Shown one piece after another: positions 1 to 11,900 of a DNA stretch of 64,000 nucleotides. Numbering within the stretch: the stretch's first letter is position 1; every line of letters begins with the position of its first letter. The translations under genes were made by a program, and so were the position numbers. Source of the stretch: Helopsaltes ochotensis (taxonomy: Eukaryota > Chordata > Aves > Passeriformes > Locustellidae); assembly GCA_013400155.1 (NCBI GenBank), contig VXBM01001096.1, positions 207,887 through 271,886 of the forward strand. The letters are read 5' to 3'. Under the pieces are notes generated by a model. The model was not told where the DNA came from. It searched no databases and was given only the letters and a program-made list of their open reading frames with translations.

Positions 1-3000
1 TAAGACACATACAGTCTACAAAGATATAGCCTTGCAGCAGTAAGTTGTTGCTGCTCAGTTCATTCTGGCATGTATTTTCCATTTTTTAGGATAAGAAATA
101 TTAGAAATTACTTAAAGTGCCCTGTTTGAGGACTTGTTCAACTTGTCTGTAATATCCTTTTTGTTCTCCAACTTCTTCAATAACCTTAAGAGATTTATTC
201 TTTGATAAAATATAAATATACAGGTGTTTGTAGGATTTAATGAATTCTTATGCATAGGTTTCTGAAAACTTTTTTAAAAAATTATTTAATGAAATAATAA
301 TGGTTTATAAGCATGAGTATAACTAGTCGGTCTCCTAGTCAGCTAGTCAGGAATGATGTGGGGGAGTTACCGAACTATTAAACTCGGTAACTGGGAGGTT
401 ATGTTGTTATGCTAATTAGGGCCTCCCAAATGAGATAAATACCATAGCTGAGGTAGCCATTATTAATCCACCACCGAAGCAGTGGAAGTTTGAAGTCTCT
501 AACATTAAAGATCCCTTTTTTAAAGAAAGGAATTTGGAGCAGTCACTTAAAATCTTCTGGTGTAACTTAAGACTGACTCTTGGTGTGGTTGTTGCTTGTG
601 CTGCTGAGCAGAGGCAGCCTAGGAAGAGTGTAGGCAGTTCCCTCCGTACGGACTTTTAAACGAGGTGGTGAGGATGCCTGGCCAGCTACAAACTACTGAA
701 ATGACAGAGTGGTGGAGGATAGATGCCAGGCTAATGGTAACAGCCAGTAAGACTTTCATAAGGGAAACCACTTCACGTTTGTCAGTGGTTTGAGAGAGTC
801 TCATTTGGAGAAGACTTTTTATCCCAGATAGATATTCTTGGTTTAATTTGTCAAAAGGAGTTTGTGAAGGTCATCATGCAGGGCTCAGAAAGCAGGCTTC
901 TGTGAAATGCTGTGGTTGTTTCTTCATTCTGATCTTTTATTCACACTTTCCTTTCAAAAAATGGTAATTTTTCAGAGTTAAGTCCCTTTGTGCTTTATGC
1001 TGGATTTTTTTCTTATTTGGCTGTTTATATGGAACAGAACAAGCACTGAATAGCAAGAAGAGTACAGTTCCAAACTAGTTGTGGCACAAAAAGTGAAGGC
1101 CCCTTGAAAGCTTCCATATTTTTGGAGCAAGTTGAGTCAGAACAAGTAAAATTGGTTTTAGATGAATGTAAGACTTGGAAATCCTAATTTTAATATAGAC
1201 CGTGTATAGACTGTGAGATGGATTGGCCCAAGATTTGAGATTTTTAGAGGTCTTTGAAGTTTTGTTAAGACAGTTTCCCCTATACACTGAAAACTGGTGA
1301 ATCGTGGGAAAAGGAATATGGTGTTATGCTACTACCCAAGTACACTGCAAGTCTGTGTTTGCAGTGCAGTGTGCTTTGCTCTTTCTCCTGGTTCCTCCCT
1401 GAAGCCTCCTCAGGAGAAGTATGAAATTGCCTTCTAGAGGAACAAAGAACTTAACAGAAGATTCAGAAGTTAAGTAGGTACTTGCCTATCTTCAAGCTGT
1501 CGTGATTCATTTTGATTTTAGTAGAAACGGTGGCTGCAGAGTAGCAGGTTCCAAAACAAGAAGTTGTTAACAAAAAGGTGGTTATACTGTGGAACCCTTT
1601 GCAAAATGATGTATTAGCCATATAAAACGGTTTGGACACTTTGAGGGGTGTGTGGTGGGGACCCTCTACTCTTTTTGTGAGTGAAGATAAACCCTTTTGC
1701 TTGGAGTGTTGGTGAGGCACAAATAACTGGGGGCTGAGAATATTCTGGTGAGAGCTATAGTAGAGCTTGTCTTACTCATGAGCCTCTCTCTCTGCATCCA
1801 GCACTTGTATCTTACCTCTAGTGGCCTGCACCAGGTGTGTCTGATCTCAGCTCTGGCCTGCTGTGATTCATGCGATTTTTGGCTGATTCACTGTGTTGTT
1901 GAGTATGGAATGTCGGGATTAAATTAAAGTTGAAGGCTTGTGTTGGTGTTGAACTTACTTGAAGATGCTGAAAAAAATGGTAACTTTTAAAGCCTGATGT
2001 TTATTTTACTGCGTATTGTATCAGATCCCACAAAACAGTGCTGGCGTTCATGGTTTCATTTACTTAACTGCTTTCAGATGCAGTTCCCCTAGGATGTGGA
2101 GCCACCTGCTTAGTCTGAGTTCTTGCTAAGCAAATTGCAATTCATCCCAGGAGATATGGCAGAGCAGACTCTTCAGTACTTCTGCACAAAGTGCAGATTT
2201 AAAACTACTGGAAAATGTCTGTTGGCTACAACTTGTCTCGTTTCTAGTGTTGCTGTTACAATTTTTGCTTTGCAGGGGCACACGTGTTCATAAAGAGAGA
2301 ACTGTATTAAGTCAAGCAGTGTGAAAGTTACAAATGCAAAGTACTTGTCAGCAAGAGCTCTTTCTACTGTTTTCTTGTTTTTGTCCTTTTGAAGCAAAGG
2401 ATATTCTAGGAATTCAAATTTTATTGAGTGTGTGTGCACAACATGAAATTACACTAGGTCTTAATTTAAGGCAAGCTTGATAACAGCTTCCCTTTTTAAA
2501 AGAAGTGTAGTTTATAGGGCTCTTAGAGGTCTGTGACAATAAATGATGAAAAAATGTTCTCTTATTGTACATGTTTTTTCCTATCATAGATACAGTATCA
2601 ATTCTATTCTGCCAATAATAAAGAATACAAACAGCAGTGATTACAGCTATACTACCAGCTGTATTATGTACCAAGTTTTCTGTCTTCTGATTATTTGAAC
2701 TTGAATAATTGTGAAAATCTGGTTAAGGGACAAAAACGCTGTTGTATACAGAGTATCATGATAGTGAAAGCTTAGATATAACTGTGACATGAATACATTG
2801 ATCAAAATGTTACCACCACGTAGTGCTGGCTGCTTGTTCTGTTGTACACCATTGTCTGTGTTCTGACTCCGCACTGTTCTGCATTGCTAAGTCCCCAGGT
2901 CTGGGGAGGATGATGTGGCCTGAACATTTTGACTGTCAAAGCAAGCAAGGATGTATCTAGGTTGTCTTTGTCTTATTGCAGATGATGAGGTTAGCTGCTC

Positions 3001-4013
3001 TTACCAGCTGAATAGTAGCAGACATGGAGTGGCCGTGCATATATAAAATCCTGGTTGGATATGGAGAATGGGTAGAAAAACATGTTGATGCTCTGGAATG
3101 GTTGCCCTGGGACTAAACATTTAGGATGCTTGAGATAGGGCTTTCTTGACCTCTGTGACCGGAACCCCCTTCCAGCTGATCCCCTTTTTTCATTCTCTAA
3201 AACATTGGTGAACTGAAGTCAGTGTGGAGAGAGGGATGCTGTTTGGAAAAACCTCATGGAGAGGTTTCTAGTCTGTCTATCTTAAGTGGTATCGTGCTTT
3301 CTTTTCGTATTGCAGTACTTCAATCAGTACTGCAAATGTCCATATAGTTTGTAATATGAGGAGCATTTCCAATACAGATGCTGAGCTCCTTCAAGCAAGA
3401 TGGACAGACCTTGCTATCAAACTGGTGAATAATTTAATAATTCTTTATTAGCCTAGAAGCAGTGTTGCCTAAAATCTGGCTAAGGTACTTAACTAATTTT
3501 GTCAGCTGCTGTAGGAAATAGATGGTCTGTTTTATGCTGATGACATTGTTTTATAGATGTGCAGTAAAACAAGGCTTTTTAAAAGGTCCAAGTGTTAAAT
3601 GCCAATTAAGAATAATGACAGTGTTCTGATGTTCCTGTGTTGATTGTGACTGGTTTTGGTCAGAAATGTGTGTCAGTGATTTGATGAGCCCCAAAGTACT
3701 GTCAGATGGCTCACAGGAAAAGGTGCTGATCAGAATTGGTGTCCTTGATAACTCTGAGGATTTTTTACTACTGAACTTGATCACCCTTGTGACTGAGGGA
3801 GATTTCCAGCATATCTGACTTCCATCATTCTTTCCATAAGGCTTGATGTGTAAGCCTTGTTCTTTTTTCCCTGGGTTCTGATGTTCCACATTTAGTCCTT
3901 GACTTCCTTCTCTAAGCAGCACTTGCATCAGTGTTGAGAGTGTTACTCATTGAAAACATGAGTAATTTTTTTAAAATGATTTCTAGGTGTTGCCAAAACC
4001 CTCCCTGAGTTCT

Positions 4014-4045
4014 ACACCAAAATCTTGGCAACACCAAAATCTTGG
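4014..4045. repeat. short tandem duplication, period 17
   Basis: The 15-base string ACACCAAAATCTTGG occurs at 4014-4028 and again at 4031-4045, two copies at a 17-base period. Confidence 0.85.
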
Positions 4046-4167
4046 AGCCAAGACATTACCTGGCAAGAAGAATGTTGAAGCTGTTGAGTGCTGGGAGGTC
4101 TGCAGGCAGGATTATATGGAAGTACAGCAGCAGGAAAGACTAAAACAAATGATGTCTTAAAGAAGTC

Positions 4168-4548
4168 TTATTGAGGAGAGGCTGAGGGAGGTGTGATTGT
4201 TTAGCCTGGAGAAAAGGAGGCTCAAGGGAGACCTTATCACTTGCAATAACTGCCTGAAAGGAGGTGGTATGGGGTGAGAGTCAGTATTTTCTCCCAGGTA
4301 ACAAGTGACAGGACAGGAAGAAATGGCCTCAAGTTGCATCAGGGGAGGTTTAGATTGGATATGAGGAAAAATTTTCACCCTGGAAGGGTGATTAAGCATG
4401 GAGCTTGCTGCCCAGGGAAGTGGTTGAGTCACCAACCCTGGGAGTATTTACAAAGGTATGTAAATACTGCACTTGGGGACATGGTTCAATGAGAATGTGA
4501 CAGCTGGACTTGACAATTTGAGGTCTTTTCCAAACTAATGTTTCTCTC
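4168..4548 (+). mobile_element. CR1 LINE 3' fragment
   Basis: The order of segments matches the CR1 3' end: a GAGAGGCTGAGGGAG-like segment, a TAGCCTGGAGAA-like segment, a TCAGGGGAGGTTTAGATTGG-like segment, a GCCCAGGGAAGTGGTTGAGTC-like segment and a decayed GGTC(C)TTTCCAA end. Heavily diverged and without an open frame. It is in the sense orientation of NAA16, in intron 1. Confidence 0.85.
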
Positions 4549-4861
4549 ATTTGTTCTTCTAGTAAAACTTGAAGCTATATTTATGCAACCATGTTGAAAT
4601 TGTTTAATTGGCTTGAAATGCTTATTTTTCTTATTGGTTGTTCTGATGCTCCATCATGTTCATGGCAAGGCAACCTATGATGTGCAGACCTGTCTTAACA
4701 GAATGTCAGCTGTACAAGTAGGATCGGAGAATAACGTTAAAATGCTGGTAATACCATTAAAGTGTTGGTTAAAATGTTTGGATTTTGTGTCAGCTGAGCT
4801 CTTGTTGGGAGACAGAAGACCCAATTTTTAAACTGCAGTATTGTTGTGAAAGAAATTTCAC

Positions 4862-5175
4862 ATAGAATTACAGAGTAGGTTGGGTTGGAAGGGACCTTTA
4901 AAGGCCATGTAGTCCAACTCCCTGCCATTAGGAGTGACATCTTCAGCTAGATCTGGTGGCTCAGAACCCCTTGAATGTTTCCGGGAAGGGGTTATCTATC
5001 ACCTCTGTGGGCAATCTATTCCTATTCCCGTAGTGTTTCACCACTACAATCATAAAAAATGACTTACTTGTGTCTAGTGTGAATTGATCTATTAGCATTA
5101 AAATATCACCTCTTACCCTATCACAAGAGGTTCTGCTGAACAGTTACCCCCATCTTTCTTACAAGCCCCTTTTAC
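4862..5175 (-). mobile_element. CR1 LINE 3' fragment, antisense
   Basis: Begins with ATAGAATTACAGAGTAGG and GGTTGGAAGGGACC, the reverse complement of the CR1 3' terminus. It continues through the conserved region complementary to GTCCAAC and the block ending near ATCTTTCTTACAAGCCCC. It lies tail to tail with the + strand CR1 fragment about 310 bases to its left. Confidence 0.85.
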
Positions 5176-6539
5176 ACAAGCTCACCATCAGATGGGTCAG
5201 TGTACAATTTGGATGCAACTTCACTGCAGCTTTATTACAGTCACAGACCATCTTAAATAACTTTAAATTACTAAAACATTTCAGCTGATCAGGGAAGTCT
5301 GCTGTATTTGTTTGGTTTGATGCAATAGCTAGCTTCAGTCTTTGAATGTAATACTACTCTTTATCTAGTCTTCACATAAAAATGCTTTGTGAAATAATGC
5401 ATGACTTGAATACCTTCAGGGGCACTGGGGCCATGGAGTGAGGAAGGGAATTGGTTGCTGCAGCTGCAGTCTCTCTTTGAGTCGCCAGTTGAGATTATTT
5501 TTTTGTTAAGACAACTTCTTGGAAGTGAGTGTTAATGTCTGAGATGATGGGAGGTTCTTCAGTAATAAAATTGCCTAACTGCATATTAAACTATGTATGT
5601 GAAAAACAGAACTGTTCTCTTAATGCGGGGCCTTTTTCAATGCAGTAGATGCTATGTCTAGGGAGATGTAGTTTGTAAAATCATCCCTGCACTAACTTGA
5701 TGTTGTAAATAGTTAAACATAAGTAAGATGTGAATGACATGTGATTGAGTAGTGAGATGTGAAGTCCTTCTGTTTTACAAGTAATGCTAGTGATTCAGAT
5801 AGTTAACTCTGTTTCTTTTTAGTAGTGGGAAGGGATTTTAGGTCTTGGAAAAAAATGGCATCATACAAAAAAAGTAGAATTTATGGATAGCGTTTTGCTA
5901 AGTAGATGGAGCCAAGCATTGTAATACAGGAATCAAGTCTTTTCTTGTTTTTCATTGTTGTATCCTTGTTAGTAGGTGTTTTTACATTTACAGTCACGAT
6001 TACTTGTCAGATGCCATGCCAATTTGACATCTGTGTAGAGGCACTTGATACTTACCTGAAAGTACACAAAATGGTATCTAGATTATGTATGGCAGTCTAC
6101 AAGCAGATTATGTCATTGAGCTAGTGTTGAAAAAGGGAATAAATGAGATTTTTGCCAGATGAGGTAGCATCTTTCCAGGAACATCTTGTAGCAGAACTTC
6201 TGGATAACATTTTGGCCTTGCCACAATTTCCCTTTGAGGTTTCAAGTGTGTAAACATTCATGATTTGGTTTTAACTTTAGTAGGAAATGATTGCCATAAA
6301 GGGGTACTGGGGAACATCACATTAAGCACTATAGATAAGACAGTTTAAAAAAAACAACTCAACAAGATAACTGGAGTTTTTAGTGTACCAAAGATTTAAT
6401 GCAGTGTGACAGATGCTAGTGAATGCATTTCAGCCACATTTGTCCTGATAAGTAAAAAACTTCAGAACACATATGGAGACATCAGGCTTCCCAACTATGA
6501 AATGTCCATCTGTGCTACAACTACCTGAAAGGAGACTCT

Positions 6540-6832
6540 AGTAACATGGGCATTGGTCTTTTCTCCTAGAAGTTCAGGCTAAGAGGAAATTGCCTCAAGT
6601 TACACCAGGGGAGGTTTAAAATTGATGTGAGGAAAAATTTCTTCACTTGAAAGGGTTGTCTAGCATTGGAAGAGTCTGCCAAGGGAAGGGATTAGATCAC
6701 CAGCCCTACAGATATTTAAAAGATGTGTAAATGTGATACTTAGGAACATGGTTTAGTGGTGAACTTGGCAGTACTGGATTGAAGTTTGGACTTCAGGCTC
6801 TGAGGTCTTCTCTCAGCCTAAACTGAGGATGT
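6540..6832 (+). mobile_element. CR1 LINE 3' fragment
   Basis: Matches the same CR1 region as the copy at 4.2 kb: a CACCAGGGGAGGTTTAAAAT segment, a GAGGAAAAATTTCTTCAC segment, CCAAGGGAAGGGATTAGATCACC and a degraded GAGGTCTTCTCTCAGCCTAAAC end. Old and without coding potential. Confidence 0.8.
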
Positions 6833-8880
6833 TGTCTTATGATGATGTCTTATCAGTAAGCCAAAAAACTGAATATTGAACTTACACTTCCTCTCAGTGT
6901 GGAGTGCATTCATTTCTCTCTCCCATTCATCTGTTGGGCTTTAGAAAATGTGATCTTGTCTGTTCTCCAAAAATCACATTTGTCTCTAATTATCTTCAAT
7001 TCAGTTCTTATTCTAGGTCTGAGACTGAACTCTATAGGATGAAAATGTCAGGACAAAGATAATGGATCTGATTTTCTCCAGTAGTTAATCTATTTTAAGT
7101 GCACACTTGACTCAAATAGCTTCTGGTTAAGCACTGCTGTGTATTTGGGGTTTCACTCAACATTGCAATAGTCGTAGAACTGTGAATGAATGTTCACTAT
7201 TGCTACTTTTTTTGGCATACTTGAATAAGTTTAGAAAGCACATTGTTGGTATTTTCCTACAATTCTAAAAAAATCCTACTTAGCATCATGAGTTAATAAA
7301 GAAAGTAGATGAATTGGAGACTTTCACCTTCCCCTAGAGGGGACTCCAAGTTTTGCCACAGCCTAGGTTATTTCTGGTAAAAGATGTTTGAACTAGTTCT
7401 CAGTTAAAAAAAAATCTCAGAGCTTGTCTGTTGCTATTGTTTAAATGTGAATTCCCATAGTATAACTGTTTGCTTCTGATGGGAACTCTCTGGCCATCGT
7501 GCCAGAAGTCAGGCAGATCAGCCTGATCTAATATCAGGGTTAGCTCTCCTTTGTTTATAGAGTTGATTTTGGTGACCTCCAAGGGTTTCTGCTGACCTAA
7601 ATTATTCAGTGGTTTAATCTGCACTTAGTCATGGTTAACTGCAAGTGTCTCGAGTTTCAGGCAGCAAGAATCTGAAAACTGTATTTAAGCCCTTCCTCAC
7701 AGACTGGGGTAGGATCCTTGTTTTGCTACCTTAGCCAATTACCCCAAAGTGATCATAGATATGTTTCTGTACTGCTTTTACTCTGAAGTAATGGGATGAT
7801 CTGTTCTGATTGCAGAGGAGTTACTATGTATTAATTTAACACAGATTTTGCTTTTGTCCTGGAAGGTTGATGGAGTGGGAATGATCTATGAGAGAAAGCA
7901 TTGCTAAAGCACTCCAGCACATAACTGAAATGACGTATCTTCTCCTGAGAATAGCTATGTAAATTACAGCAGGACAATATTCCTTATTAACCAAAAATGG
8001 TGCCAAGTTAAGCCTGGTTTGGTGGTTTTCCTACAGTTGAAAAGCTTAAGTGACCTCAAATGACTTTCATGCTTACTGACACAAGCATGCCTTTAACTGG
8101 TTTAAACAGATTTGTTTTAGTGATCCATTGTAGTGATCAGCAGTTGATTTAAATTACCAAAACCTTAGTGATTTAGGTTAAAACCTTCCTAAAGAGGAAA
8201 AGGGACCCACATTCCCATTTTTTCTTCCATATGTTCCCACAGTTGAACCACACTGTTTGCCAGTTTACCTAGTAATTAGGTAAATTGTATTCTAAGTAAA
8301 TCTATAAGTAGCCCTTAGCTGTACTATTCCAGGTAGAAATTAGATGTTTTATTTTTTTAATACCCAGGTAAATTCTCCCACCCTGATACCTCTGTATCAA
8401 CATCTGAGATTATAGTAAGTCTATCCTACTTCATGGTTTCTCTCTTCTTTCCAAAAGTCTGTATTGGCAACTAGGAAAGTCTCCTGTCTTGAGATGTCTT
8501 GTTCCAGAAAGTCACTAGGCCAGGGAAATGGAGTGTGTAGACTCTGAGATTAGTTCTCCTCAAAAGTTCTGTTAAGTCAAGATTTCTAACTGTGCTTTTT
8601 ATTTTAAGGATTTCTGAATTGAATTGGGTATTGCTACTTCCCTTTCCTATTTCTTTTGAAAAGGAATTATTTTTTTATAAGAAAGTAGATCATGAGAGTA
8701 TTTGTTGCATGTTCTGAATGCTAAGAGGAGACATTTTAATATGAATAGATATATTTGCCTAGAGTTTGTTAGTGATCTGATCACCATACCTTGCTGGATG
8801 AATGACTGCATTTGTAATAGTATGTTAAAGTACTGTGGTTTTAAATGCATTTCAGTGATTGTATTTCACCTCTTTTACAG

Positions 8881-8965
8881 AAATGTTACGAACAAAAACA
8901 GTACAAAAATGGACTCAAGTTCTGCAAGATGATTCTTTCTAACCCAAAATTTGCTGAACATGGAG
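8881..8965 (+). CDS. NAA16: NAA16 exon 2
   Basis: Preceded by a pyrimidine tract ending TTTTACAG and followed by GTAACT. It encodes residues about 19-46, including KCYEQKQYKNGLKFCK, the first TPR helix pair of the NatA auxiliary subunit. The exon has 85 nt and ends one base into the Glu codon that exon 3 completes. Confidence 0.96.
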
Positions 8966-11900
8966 GTAACTGCAGACTCAAGATTTTTTTTTGTCTCCTG
9001 TCAAAAGCTTAAATGTGTTATTAGTCTATGTCATACTATTGGGAAAGAAAAAAGCCTGGTGTGGAGTATGAGTCTATTACGACTGAATAATTACTCTGGA
9101 TTTTCAGTCTTTGTGCATTCAGATCAGGTTTCCACTTTGCCTCAAACACTCCTGTGCATTGGAATGTTGAAGATGAAGATATATGGTGGAAGCAACACTT
9201 CAGTGAAGCTTCCAAGTTGCCTTTCTAGGTTTCTGGGTCAGAATGCTGGTGTGGGTTTTTCTTACATTCCTTTTTAAAGCAAGTCCAGCCCTTTTTTCTT
9301 TTTTTTTCTTAAATATTATATGAATGTGTTCTGCCAATAAATTAAAATCCTGGAGTGTTTTTTGTCAAGTTCATAGTCTTAAATTTTTTTAAGCAGCAAC
9401 CAAGTTGCTGCTTAAAGGGAGCAGAGTCAAGTGTAATACTGTTGCTGTTAATAGTTGAAGCTGAAGACAGAATCTGGTGATCCTGCTCATAAATATTGTA
9501 GGAAACAGGGCAGCAGAATATTGCTTCTATTTACATCTGTTAAATTCTATTTACATCCTCAATAGGATACTCTAGTCTTACTGTATTACAGGTTTCTGTT
9601 ACATTATTCAGACAGTCTTTCCTTCTGATATAGTGAATTTTCTTTTTTTTTTTACTGTTGACGCAACCTAACACTGAGTGTGCATGTACTGTGTCAGTAA
9701 AATTATTTTCTTATTTGATGTTGTCAAATCTTGTCAAAATGTTTGACTAATCATTTTCATGCTTCCATCCATGTCTGCTGTTTCTTTGTTGTCTTCATTA
9801 CTTCCCTAGAGATAAAAGTAGGTTTTTTTGTTGCTTCAAAATTAGAGTGGTTTGTTCAGCTCTGACTTAATGCTAGTCTCTACTAGCACTTCTGTTTTTA
9901 TAACATCTCAGTTATAAGATCTGTCTTATCTCCTCTTGCTGCCTCTTAAACTTTTCCAGGATGGCTAGCTGCCTTGGAAATCCACATGCTACGTGGATTT
10001 GAGCCATTAATGGCTTTGAAGTTTTGGGAGTAAAGCCTGGAATGAACAGCTGAAGCAGAACTAAACCAGTGAAATGATCTGATGGAAAGCTGAACTTGTC
10101 ACACTTAGCCTCAGAGAAAAGGAGTTTCAGAAGTTTAGGGAGAAGGTGGCAAAACAGATGGATTGGTGTGGCTGGGCAGTTATCTCCCTTGTGTGTGAAG
10201 GCAGGATTAGCTGCTCCTATTCCCACAGTGCGGATATTGTTTTTCAAGCATCCTAATATTATTTGAAAGGTGTCATTCTGGCTTTCTCTGTTCTTGCAGT
10301 GTGGATGCAGAAAAACTGAAAAACAACAAAAACCCATTGACTAATTTTGGGTCATCATTCACTTACAGGTGTACTGTACAGAAAAATGGGTCTGTGAATA
10401 AAACTTCAAACTGCTGTTACAGCTGACCTTGAGTTCACAGTCTGTTGCAATTAATACTGGGGAAGAGGTTGTAGTTGGAGGAAAACCAGAGCATTATGAT
10501 GAAAAAAGTGACTAATCTTCTGACAGGGACCAAAACAAGTGGCCTCCTATTTAACAACAAAACTGAAATATGAATCTGTAACAGCTTTGAGGCATAGTGC
10601 ATGCATTACATGCAACTTGCTTGTCTACTGTGTGCCTCCAAGAATGGGGCAAGAGGGAGAGCAGTAGTCATAGCAGTGTACTGTTTGAAGTCTTGTATCT
10701 CAGAATGTTGGTTAAAATGTTATTGCATTGAGATCTCTTACACTCCTAATATGGTGGAGTAAATATGCTTCCCTTAACAAATCTTTGTAAGAAGTCTGTA
10801 ACAAGGGAACTGACTGTGACAGATTTGTTTCTTGTGGTGTGACAGAGCCTTTTTTCCCTTGGTCTTTGCATCTGGAACTTTAATACACATTGAGGAGATC
10901 TCTAACTTTGCTTTAGCTTATTGTTAACTCTCTCGAAGCCAGCTAAGTGTATTTTTTAATTAATAAAAGTTTGTGTTGTCTGTGTTCATCACATCTGCAT
11001 GATGCTCTACAAGTGGTCTTTTTAAAACCAGTTTCAAGAAAGGAAATGCTTCAATGTAATCATCTTCAGCTGTGCTAGGCTGCTATCCCGATCTAAATTA
11101 TATTTTAATGGGGGACTTCACTGTGTAACAACTTCAAAGGCTATGTGCACTGTGAAGCTGGCATATGGGAAGTCAGAAACATAAGTATCTGATACTTCTT
11201 ACAGAGACACTTGCGATGAAAGGACTGACCTTGAACTGCTTAGGGAAGAAGGAGGAAGCTTACGAATTTGTTCGCAAAGGACTTCGTAATGATGTGAAGA
11301 GTCACGTCTGTATCCTTTGTAGTACAAATCCTGATCGTTTTGCTATGGCACACTATTGATGGAAATCTAAGATGCCGAGATTGTGACAAAGACTTCTGAT
11401 GCACAAAATGCTAAGTTTCCTTTTTGTCAATGAATCAAGTGGAGCTCTGGTTTTTTCCTTACTGTAAAATCTGGAGTCTAATTGAGGTTACAGATAGGGA
11501 AAAGAGGAAAAGTAGAAATCATGCACAAATTCCATTGTTAGAATGAAACACTTTTATGAGTAAGAATTCCTATTGTTATTATGGTAGCATGTTTTAAACA
11601 ATAAATCTGTGACTAATTCTTAGTGTGGTGGAGTTTGGATAATTTAATTTGTATAACAATGCTCAGGGGTTCTGAATGTGACTTAAGCAGTAATGTCTCA
11701 TTAAAAATATTTGGAAGCATTTAATATTTTACAGTGTGTTAGTAAAGTTTGGCTGCAGTAATCCATCTTCATTTGTAAGGGTACTGATCTTCAAAGAAGG
11801 TATCAAGTTGTTTGGCCTGTAACTGCAGTTACTTCGTGAAAATTGGAAATGTTACCTTCCTTAACCTGCATTAGGTTGGCATGTCTATGGTCTTCTGCAG

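Larger units (their letters stand above)
1..8880 (+). other. NAA16: NAA16 intron 1 (3' part)
   Basis: AT-rich intronic DNA ending in a pyrimidine tract and AG at 8879-8880. I see no CpG island, promoter or start-codon exon here, so exon 1 must lie upstream. The stretch holds three CR1 fragments (listed separately), a 17-bp-period tandem duplication at 4014-4045, and a small 9-bp inverted repeat around 366-395. Nothing else is recognisable. Confidence 0.85.

Noticed and set aside
1..8880. Possible NAA16 exon 1 or promoter
   Set aside because: No CpG-rich stretch and no ATG followed by a sequence like the expected N-terminus; exon 1 must be upstream of the window.
9912..10337. 141-codon antisense open frame in intron 2
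   Set aside because: No recognisable motif or family and no sign of an antisense gene. Could be part of an old repeat, but I cannot support it.
10488..10535. Box C-like ATGATGA with a nearby CTGA, possible C/D snoRNA
   Set aside because: The boxes are too close together, there is no terminal stem, and no C'/D' boxes are visible.
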